From Arthrobacter sp. N199823 (GTDB lineage Bacteria; Actinomycetota; Actinomycetes; Actinomycetales; Micrococcaceae): a stretch of DNA of 64,000 bases. Shown in pieces: positions 1-6,375 of this stretch. Positions within the stretch are counted from its first letter, which is position 1. The number at the start of each line of letters is the position of its first letter. The position numbers and the translations under genes are program-made. The notes beneath the pieces were generated by a model, which saw only the letters and a program-made list of their open reading frames with translations, was not told the DNA's origin and made no database searches. The stretch spans positions 1 to 64,000 of the forward strand of contig NZ_PJIN01000008.1 of NCBI RefSeq assembly GCF_002929705.1. Reading direction: 5' to 3'.

Positions 1-866
1 GCGAAGGCCAGTGCGAACGCGAATGTGGCACTGGATAGCGCGGCGATAGCGGAGACCCTGCGCCGCCCGATGCGCATTGTGAGCCGGTGCGCGGGCCCTG
101 GTATCAGACTCATCACAATGGCTCCAGGCAGGAACACCAGCGCGATGGAAACCACGTCGAGATCGAAGGCCTTTTGAAGGTGTAGCAGCAACAGCAATCC
201 AATGGCCGCTTCAGCCAGCGAGGTTAGCGCGGTGGCAACCAGCATCGGCCGTAACCGTTGCGTCGGAAAGGCCGACTCTGCCTGTTTCGGGGACGCAGAG
301 GGGCGTCGAGGAATGATTGCGATCATCACCGTCGCGACGAAGCATGCGCCGGAGGCGGCCAAGAAAACACCTTGGAAATTAAGCGAACTTATCAGTGTCA
401 GGCCGGCGACGAAGGCCACCCATGATCCGGTTTCCTGCCACGTCATCAGCTTAGGGAAGGCAAACGAATCTGAGCCCGCCGACTCGCTGACTATAGCTCG
501 CAAAGACACCCAGAACAGTGCACCCCCAAGCCCTCCGAGCACCGCGGAGATAAATGCCATCGCCGGATCGGTAGATAGTGCGTATCCAGCGCACGAAATC
601 CCATACAGCGCTGCGCCAGCAGCTGCAATATTCCGGCGCTCCCACACATCGGCCAGTAGCCCGGCGGGGAACCTGGCAGCAAAGGAGACAAGTAGTTCCG
701 TAGCAAGCAACAGCCCGATCACCGTCGCATCCAGCCCGAGTGCCGCGCCCGCCCATAAGGGAATCAGGAAATCTAGCAAGTCCGCCGGGCCACCGACCAA
801 AGCGGCCGCCCACCTCGCTGAGGATTGGCGCACGGGAGCACTTTTGGTACTTGACGGCGATTTCAT
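1..866 (-). CDS. MFS transporter, partial (C-terminus off left edge)
   Basis: Translating the reverse strand from the ATG at 866-864 gives an uninterrupted frame to the window edge (about 288 codons). It starts MKSPSSTKSAPVRQ and continues with strongly hydrophobic membrane spans and charged MFS-type loops such as WERRNIA and HRLTMRIGRRR. The cytoplasmic loop after the second span, with a Gly/Asp/Arg-rich sequence (FPAGLLADVWERR), is typical of the major facilitator superfamily. The likely role is drug or metabolite export at the inner membrane. The substrate cannot be told. It is divergent to a TetR gene, and its start codon lies inside the shared palindrome, which fits TetR repression of an efflux pump. 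The C-terminal half is outside the window. Confidence 0.85.
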   Translation of the reverse strand, partial: MKSPSSTKSAPVRQSSARWAAALVGGPADLLDFLIPLWAGAALGLDATVIGLLLATELLVSFAARFPAGLLADVWERRNIAAAGAALYGISCAGYALSTDPAMAFISAVLGGLGGALFWVSLRAIVSESAGSDSFAFPKLMTWQETGSWVAFVAGLTLISSLNFQGVFLAASGACFVATVMIAIIPRRPSASPKQAESAFPTQRLRPMLVATALTSLAEAAIGLLLLLHLQKAFDLDVVSIALVFLPGAIVMSLIPGPAHRLTMRIGRRRVSAIAALSSATFAFALAF

Positions 867-899
867 GATCCTAGAATACACACGTATTCTAGGATCATG
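864..899. promoter_or_regulatory. Perfect inverted repeat operator covering both divergent start codons
   Basis: Positions 864-879 and 884-899 are exact reverse complements (16-bp arms) around a 4-base ACAC spacer. The left arm contains the ATG of the MFS gene (866-864, minus) and the right arm the ATG of the TetR gene (897-899, plus). TAGAAT hexamers inside the arms could serve as -10 elements in both directions. No Shine-Dalgarno sequence can precede either ATG within the 30 bp between them, so one or both transcripts are probably leaderless or very short-leadered. TetR binding here is inferred. Confidence 0.8.
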
Positions 900-1454
900 A
901 GTACGGAGGTAAACAAGAGGGACGTCTTTGCCGCATCGGTCCTGGACCTAATAGTCCGCGGTGGCATCCAAGCCGTCAGCATTCGTGCAGTGGCAGCAGA
1001 TTCGGGCTGGTCCGTCGGAGCCTTGCAAAAGACGTTCTCCACTAAGGAAGCCCTGCTACGCGCCGCCGTCGATTTGGTTGTTTCCCGGGCCGAGGCACGC
1101 ATGGACGCCATCCCTTTCGACGGAGACCCCGTGGACTACCTGGTTCGCATGATCGAGGAGACGTTACCCCTCGACCCGCTGCGTAGGGTGGAGGCCATAG
1201 CGTGGAACGCGTTCGCCGCCGAGGCCGTCCACACACCTTGGATCGCCGACATCCTTATAAGCCAGGACCAGCGGACTTCTGAGCAGCTCGTAGAGGCCTT
1301 GCGGACTTTCGGCATATCACAGCCGAAAGCCGCTGCGGCTGGCATCATTGCAGTTTCAGACGGCTTCGCCCTCCGGCTGCTGTATGACCCAAAACAGGCA
1401 GAAGAATTCTGCACGGCGCTACGTCCGATCATCAGTCATTTGCTCACCATCTAG
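897..1454 (+). CDS. TetR/AcrR family transcriptional repressor
   Basis: The 185-residue protein has an N-terminal TetR helix-turn-helix (residues 8-55: IRAVAADSGWSVGALQKTFSTKEALL) and a variable C-terminal ligand/dimer domain. The family binds palindromic operators as dimers and releases DNA on ligand binding. The gene diverges from an MFS exporter, and the two start codons share one perfect palindrome, so autoregulation with co-repression of the exporter is the simplest reading. The ATG at 897 was chosen because it opens the conserved N-terminus. It lacks an upstream ribosome binding site, which suggests leaderless translation. A GGAGG sequence lies inside the gene at about 905 but does not serve a good downstream start. 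Confidence 0.88.
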   Translation: MSTEVNKRDVFAASVLDLIVRGGIQAVSIRAVAADSGWSVGALQKTFSTKEALLRAAVDLVVSRAEARMDAIPFDGDPVDYLVRMIEETLPLDPLRRVEAIAWNAFAAEAVHTPWIADILISQDQRTSEQLVEALRTFGISQPKAAAAGIIAVSDGFALRLLYDPKQAEEFCTALRPIISHLLTI

Positions 1455-1620
1455 GCCGTACCTAACAAGGAATCCCGCAAAATGAACGTCTAGCGGGACG
1501 GTATTGGTTCGACGAATTGTGCCTTGATTCTTTATGTCTGCGTAGCCTAACGCCAGCAACGGCCGAAGGCGTGTCCGCCAGATGGGGCATGCAAAGTGGC
1601 TTGGATTTCCTGGTGGCTAG

Positions 1621-2559
1621 CTAGCTCCGCAGCCATTCCAGAACCTGCTGGGCATGAGTGTTGGGTGGAAAGATCGGGTAGAACACGTGCTCGATGGTGC
1701 CAGCGTTCACGACCAACGTTAGGCGCGTGTAGAGCCGAGCATGGCCCGGTGCGCTAAAGGTTGGAAGTTTCAAAGCGTCGGCAAGGGAGAACTCTGGGTC
1801 TGACAACATGGGGAATGGCAGGCTGAGCCTGTCAACGACCTCACACTGGTAGTGAGGATCCTGGCTTGATAGCCCGTAGACCTCTTCGGCCCCAGCCTCC
1901 CGTAGCGTCGCGTGGTGGTCACGGAAATCGCAGGCCTCTGTGGTGCAGCCACGTGCACCAGGAATGGATTCCCATCCATCTGGTAGATCCGCTCCAGGGA
2001 CACCAGTCAGTGGGTACAGATAGATAATCGACCGGCCGTTTCCGAGTGCCGCGAGGTTTACCGTGCTGCCGTCCGTCGCGGAAAGGGTCAGCGATGGCAT
2101 GGCAAGCCCCCCTAAATGGTCGGCTGCGCCGTCGTCTTCCGGTATGGGGAGATTGTTGGGAAGGGTCAATGAGCTATCGGCCATGGTTTGGCTCTCTGTT
2201 CGGAAGGTACGGGACGCGCCGTGATGGAGTCTTTCGGCTAGGTGCTCGCGTCGGGAAGTCAGGGAGGCAATGGTTCGATCCAGCTCGGCGATGCTGGCTC
2301 GATAGGCCGCTAGTGAGGCAGGGCATTCATCGCTGTGTTCATGGCCCATGTCAAGGCATTCGATGAAGGGGTTGGCCCGAGCAGGATTGATGCCGACCCC
2401 GGCCAGCACGCGTATTTCTCCGACGACTTTCAGGTCATGATCCGAGTAATCGCGGTACCCATTGGACAATCGATTTGGTTGTATTAGGCCCAGCTGTTCG
2501 TAGTAGCGAATAGCTTTGGTCGAGACTTGGGCCAATTCAGCCAACTCACTTATGCGCAT
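1621..2559 (-). CDS. MerR-type regulator fused to a peroxiredoxin-like domain
   Basis: This is a single uninterrupted 312-residue frame. Residues 1-70 are a MerR winged helix (MRISELAELAQVSTKAIRYYEQLGL). Residues 64-115 are a dimerising helix with Cys68 and Cys79, in the CLDMGHEHSDEC pattern common to MerR proteins. Residues 148-312 form a thioredoxin-fold peroxiredoxin of the BCP/PrxQ-like kind with a CTTEAC motif (Cys205 and Cys210), followed by GLSSQDPHYQ and an LPFPMLSDPEF strand-helix region. The family knowledge is that such Cys pairs reduce peroxides. A fused form could sense peroxide through its own peroxidase domain, which is inference. Met126 could act as an internal start giving a free peroxiredoxin, although only a weak AGAGAG precedes it. 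Confidence 0.85.
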   Translation of the reverse strand: MRISELAELAQVSTKAIRYYEQLGLIQPNRLSNGYRDYSDHDLKVVGEIRVLAGVGINPARANPFIECLDMGHEHSDECPASLAAYRASIAELDRTIASLTSRREHLAERLHHGASRTFRTESQTMADSSLTLPNNLPIPEDDGAADHLGGLAMPSLTLSATDGSTVNLAALGNGRSIIYLYPLTGVPGADLPDGWESIPGARGCTTEACDFRDHHATLREAGAEEVYGLSSQDPHYQCEVVDRLSLPFPMLSDPEFSLADALKLPTFSAPGHARLYTRLTLVVNAGTIEHVFYPIFPPNTHAQQVLEWLRS

Positions 2560-2921
2560 TCTTTCCTCCTGCCTTTACCCTAAACGTTGCCCTGAGGGGC
2601 AGAGTCAAACTGGGGCCAAAAGACCAAGTTCTACAGCGTCCCGCAAGCCGGTCCGGCTCCGGAACGTTGAACCGCCCAGCTCAGCAGTCGATGCCTGATC
2701 GATGGTGCTGCCCGCAGGGAACCCCCAACGGCCCTGAAGTGACTCAACCGGTGGTCGGACCGGGTTTCGCGACAAAGACAACTGGCATCTCTAGTGAGCT
2801 AAGCGCGACACCCGCTGGCGCATACGGAGATGCGCGACGTGCGTGTTCGCCACTCCCTTCCGACCAGTCACTAGCGCTGCTCCCTTTTGCTTCTCCATCG
2901 AACTCGACGAGATCGCCGCGT
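2560..2921. other. Intergenic region without a convincing gene
   Basis: Between the MerR-peroxiredoxin start and the PadR stop, all open frames have unnatural composition. The region holds one copy of a 17-bp motif (2638-2654) that recurs at 5206 and 11650. No terminator hairpin stood out. It may be decayed mobile DNA. Confidence 0.4.
2638..2654 (+). repeat. Dispersed 17-bp intergenic motif, copy 1
   Basis: GTCCCGCAAGCCGGTCC is identical to the copy at 11650-11666 and matches 15 of 17 bases at 5206-5222. All three copies sit in gene-poor stretches. A trace of transposon ends is possible but unproven. Confidence 0.45.
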
Positions 2922-3236
2922 TTACACGCCGAGCGCTCGGGCTGCTTTGCTAAAATTCTCCCACTCCAGCCTCAAGGTCGCGAGTTGCTCGCGACCCGGA
3001 CCGGAGATGGAATAGACCTTGCGTGCAGGACCTGATGCTGCCGGCTCCCAGGTCGCGGAGATTGCTCCGTCTGCTTCAAGCTTCACGAGTGTCGGATACA
3101 ACTGAGCTCCTTTGATGGGCTGGAGGCCAACCTCAACAAGCGCTTGCGAGACGCCGTATCCGTGTCGGGGCTGACTTTCCAGCACGCTGAGGATCAGCAT
3201 CGGCAGAGATGTCCGCTGCCAGGCTGCGAGACTCAT
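2922..3236 (-). CDS. PadR family transcriptional regulator
   Basis: The 104-residue PadR winged helix reads MSLAAWQRTSLPMLILSVLESQPRHGYGVSQAL, then a GAQLYPTLVKLEADG wing and the AARKVYSI-like dimer segment typical of the family. A longer in-frame reading from 3407 exists. The ATG at 3236 was preferred because it overlaps the stop of the upstream membrane-protein gene as ATGA, which implies translational coupling. PadR proteins repress nearby genes through inverted repeats, and such a repeat lies before the operon at 4247-4277. Autoregulation of the two-gene unit is likely. Confidence 0.85.
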   Translation of the reverse strand: MSLAAWQRTSLPMLILSVLESQPRHGYGVSQALVEVGLQPIKGAQLYPTLVKLEADGAISATWEPAASGPARKVYSISGPGREQLATLRLEWENFSKAARALGV

Positions 3237-4237
3237 CTTTTCTGTTCCGCCGGGCGATGGCGCCAGCTCGTGTAGGCGGTGACTATGCCGCTCACAAAGA
3301 GGAAGATCATTGCGGGTGATCGCCAAGCGCCAAATGACTCGCTGAACGAAATCAGGACGCACATCAACAGAGGCACCGCCACCTGGAAAGAGCTGCTCCA
3401 TCGCCACCGGCGAATGGCGGCGCGGTTATCGTCCACGGCCAAGGATCGCGCGAACACGACAGGGTGACCGAACTCGACATAGTAGCCACCTTCGCCCTCA
3501 TCGATCCCGGCCCGCACGCTGCGCTCGTGCTCCCGAGCGACATCCCCGTACACTCCCTGGCTGCGCATCGCGCCGCGAAAGCGTCTGAGCCACTCATCGT
3601 CTGCCCATGCGGATCGAAGGGGGCGCCGAGGAACCAAGCGGGCGACGAGTAGGACAAGAACACCGGGCAAAGCCATCCCGATCATCAGCGCCCAGAGCGG
3701 AACCCCTGCAATCAGCAAATAGCCAGGCCCTACGGCCGCCGCGAGCCAGATGCACCCGGCCATGTAAGCAAGACCTCCAGCGCCGACCACAAGAGTCCAT
3801 CCAGTGCTACCTGCGACAAAGAGCGTCCACGCGAGATTCGCCGCGATCGACACTCCTAGAATGCCGAGCACGATGCACAATGGGCCGAGCTCGACATCAA
3901 TTTGCCAGACACCGCGGGTCAGCATGACTAGCGCGCTGGAGACTCCTAAGAATGTGAGTGCGGTGCCGATAAAGCTCAGCCCCTGACGAGGGCCGCCACC
4001 CTCCGAAGCTGAGACGGCCTCCTCATTGGTGCCGAGGACGCGGACATCCTCTTCGGCGATCTCGCCGGGGTCGCCGAAGAGCACATCGGCGGGGGCATCC
4101 GCCTCACGCAAAGCGGAGATCAACTCGCGTGCTCGGGCATCGATGGCCGCTGATGACACTTCGGGCCGCGACACTACAACCATGTACCGAGCCGCCCACG
4201 GGCGGTCGCGCTCGGGCCATTCGTCGATCAGATTCAT
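3233..4237 (-). CDS. Multi-pass membrane protein co-transcribed with PadR
   Basis: This protein of about 334 residues starts MNLIDEWPERDRPWAARYMVVVSR, has a soluble N-terminal part with a helix and an Ala/Asp-rich segment, then several hydrophobic spans (about residues 95-215), a soluble stretch and two more spans near the C-terminus. The N-terminal layout (a helical domain ending in a GDPGEIAEED-type sequence) resembles the DUF1700-like proteins that accompany PadR regulators, but no function is known. The ATG at 4237 is chosen over the GTG at 4243 because GGAG lies 5 bases before it. It overlaps the downstream PadR gene by 4 bp. Order is unusual: the regulator usually comes first. Confidence 0.7.
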   Translation of the reverse strand: MNLIDEWPERDRPWAARYMVVVSRPEVSSAAIDARARELISALREADAPADVLFGDPGEIAEEDVRVLGTNEEAVSASEGGGPRQGLSFIGTALTFLGVSSALVMLTRGVWQIDVELGPLCIVLGILGVSIAANLAWTLFVAGSTGWTLVVGAGGLAYMAGCIWLAAAVGPGYLLIAGVPLWALMIGMALPGVLVLLVARLVPRRPLRSAWADDEWLRRFRGAMRSQGVYGDVAREHERSVRAGIDEGEGGYYVEFGHPVVFARSLAVDDNRAAIRRWRWSSSFQVAVPLLMCVLISFSESFGAWRSPAMIFLFVSGIVTAYTSWRHRPAEQKR

Positions 4238-4246
4238 GCGCACTCC

Positions 4247-4277
4247 AGTATCTAGGTATAGATTATATCTAGATACT
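4247..4277. promoter_or_regulatory. Likely PadR operator
   Basis: 14-bp arms (4247-4260 and 4264-4277) are inverted repeats with one mismatch around GAT. The core contains TATCTAGATA-like sequence. It lies immediately upstream of the GGAG and start codon of the membrane-protein/PadR unit, where a bound repressor would block transcription. Confidence 0.7.
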
Positions 4278-4594
4278 GTCTCAAAACTGGTGCAGATACA
4301 ACACGGACATCACGTACCCCCATTCCGCGATTCGATAGACGCTACTCTGGGTGCACTTTGGTGACTCACCTCGACGTAGCGGCCTGGGGACGTCAGGTGC
4401 CGCACAGCTTGGGGTTCGCGACAGGAGAGATAGGTACCAGGTCGGATTTGCGCGGCGACGATGCGCTCTTGGTTGTGTCCCCCCGTAAGCGGAACGCTCA
4501 GAGGGACGCACGACGGAATGGACAGACGAGGGACCTTGAAAGGTTAGAACTAGCCAATGACATTTTGCTGAGTGGTTCGTGCCAGAATGCGTTA

Positions 4595-5041
4595 ATGAAA
4601 CTTAACCAAGAACTCGTCAATGCGGCAATAGAACACATCAATCGTCGCTGGCCGGATGCGGAGCAGGCCGTCGCTGCCGCCTTGTACCTCGAAGATGGAC
4701 AAATACTAACTAGCATCAGTCTCGACAATTTTAATGCTGCGGCTAACCTGTGTGCTGAAACGGGTGCCATCTGTCAGGCGTACAACATGGATCAACGGGT
4801 AACCGCCTCAGTTTGCGTGAGTAAGGCAGCCGGTGAAGACCAAGTTAGGATTCTTGCTCCTTGTGGTCTTTGCCAAGAAAGACTCGCACTTTGGGGGCCT
4901 GGCGTTCAAGTCGCGGTATCAGATTCCAGCTCAGCTGGAGGGTGGGCTGCTCGTACTCTGCTTGAAGTCAATCCGTACTACTGGGCCACGGAGTTCACCG
5001 ATGATGGGGCATGGCCAACTACTGCGGACCACAACGGATAG
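4595..5041 (+). CDS. Cytidine deaminase family protein
   Basis: The 148-residue protein carries the zinc-binding deaminase signature: Cys-Ala-Glu in LCAETGAI, and Pro-Cys-x-x-Cys in APCGLCQERL. In the family the glutamate shuttles the proton and the three cysteines hold zinc. Such proteins deaminate cytidine, deoxycytidine or, in related forms, blasticidin-type nucleosides. An open frame extends back to 4358, but that extension has poor composition, and homologous proteins begin near MKLNQELVNAAI, so the ATG at 4595 is used. No strong Shine-Dalgarno precedes it. It stands alone between a PadR unit and a long non-coding stretch. Confidence 0.85.
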   Translation: MKLNQELVNAAIEHINRRWPDAEQAVAAALYLEDGQILTSISLDNFNAAANLCAETGAICQAYNMDQRVTASVCVSKAAGEDQVRILAPCGLCQERLALWGPGVQVAVSDSSSAGGWAARTLLEVNPYYWATEFTDDGAWPTTADHNG

Positions 5042-5730
5042 CCGAAGGTAACATTTCTTTCTCGCGTTATTGGCATTTCGTAACTCATGCATTCCACCGG
5101 CTAATACAAGGCCACGCTTTACAAACTGCAAAGCCATGTTGCACTAAGTGGACCATTTGGAGTCGTGCCAGCTTTTAGGTTCCCTAGAAATCAGAGTCTA
5201 CATCTGTCCCGTAGGCCGGTCCGTACACGTGCCAGTTTGGCTTAGAAGGCACCACTTAGGTCCCAGTGCACATGGTGTTCCACTGGGGAACGCTCTACGG
5301 GACGCTGGCGTGTGGGAGCCGTGTCGGTGTCTGACAGGTGAGGACATCCAGTGCGACTGGCGGGGATTGGAAGAAATTTTAACCGCATGCGTTATTCGGT
5401 GCAGGCCACAGGCCCGAGGCTTAGGCAACCTCCTGCTCTTCCTCCCCGTGGCGGAAGTGCGCGTGGATCTTTTGGTTGGATGGATCATTTGGCTAACGTT
5501 TTGGGCCATTTTCGTCATCGAAATGCAGTTCTCAAAAACGGTTGATTAACTGTCTCTTGAGCTGGTGTGGATGAGAGCTGTGGCCTTTAGTACAGATAGT
5601 GGATTAAAATTGTCGTCACCCTTAGAGTGGAAGTGTTAGTGCTTGGGGGCGTCAACATCTTGATGATGTTTGATGGGCGGACCGAGCAGTAAAAAATCTC
5701 TTATTCGGTCTAACTGCAAGGTCTCAGAAA
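5042..5730. other. Long intergenic stretch before the SipW locus
   Basis: No reading frame here looks like a protein. The region contains a diverged copy of the 17-bp dispersed motif (5206-5222). Close to the next gene is a GACCGA/TCGGTC inverted pair (about 5680-5711) around an A-rich loop, which could be part of the promoter or leader of the TasA-like gene. Confidence 0.4.
5206..5222 (+). repeat. Dispersed 17-bp intergenic motif, copy 2
   Basis: GTCCCGTAGGCCGGTCC differs at two bases from the identical copies at 2638 and 11650. Confidence 0.4.
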
Positions 5731-6357
5731 ATGCGTACTCCCTCCTCTCTTACACGTAGAATCAGCATGTTTGCTGCTGCTCCCATCGCGATTTTGATCG
5801 CTGGGGGTATGGTCTGGCAAGGCTCACAGGCCGCGTTCACGGCCTCCACCCGCAATGCGGGAAACTCTTGGAGCTCTGGCAATGTGACCCTCACCGATGA
5901 TGATTTAGGTGCCGCAGCGTTCACGGTGAACAATATTGTTCCGGGCCAGACCGGCCAGAAGTGCATCGTTGTCACTTCTAACTCCACCGTTCCTGGCGTA
6001 GTCCGCGCCTACACGCAGAACCTAGTTCCTTCTAAGGGACTAGAAGCGAAGATCTTCTTCGACCTAGAACCAGGCACCGGTGGCTCGTTCAATGACTGCA
6101 CTGGATTCACCCCGACCGCCAACGATGTTCCTGAGCTTCCGCTGTCTACATTAGCCACTGTTAATCGGGACTTCGCCACCGGCGGTGCAGAGTGGGACAC
6201 GGCAGGAGCCCCGGGGGAAACCCAAAGTTACCGTGGTACGTGGCGCTTCGACACCACCGGAATGAGCCAAGATCAGGTCAACGCTATGCAGGGTGCAGTT
6301 GTGAGTATCGACCTCGTGTGGGAACTCCAGTCAAACGATTCTCCGGTCATCCCGTAA
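5731..6357 (+). CDS. TasA/CalY-like secreted protein with SipW-type signal
   Basis: The 208-residue protein has a basic start (MRTPSSLTRR), one hydrophobic segment (about 13-33), then GSQAAFTASTRNAGNSWSSGNVTL. An Ala-Ala-Phe-Thr-Ala type junction followed by an Asn/Ser-rich strand is characteristic of proteins cut by SipW-class peptidases (TasA, CalY, spore and biofilm coat proteins). The rest is beta-rich, with two Cys (in QKCIVV and NDCTGF). It is probably exported as a fibre or surface protein. The next gene, 18 bases downstream, encodes a SipW-type peptidase, so processing by its neighbour is likely. An AAGG sequence about 10 bases upstream may be the ribosome site. Confidence 0.8.
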   Translation: MRTPSSLTRRISMFAAAPIAILIAGGMVWQGSQAAFTASTRNAGNSWSSGNVTLTDDDLGAAAFTVNNIVPGQTGQKCIVVTSNSTVPGVVRAYTQNLVPSKGLEAKIFFDLEPGTGGSFNDCTGFTPTANDVPELPLSTLATVNRDFATGGAEWDTAGAPGETQSYRGTWRFDTTGMSQDQVNAMQGAVVSIDLVWELQSNDSPVIP

Positions 6358-6375
6358 CCTGAGAGCTCATAAATA

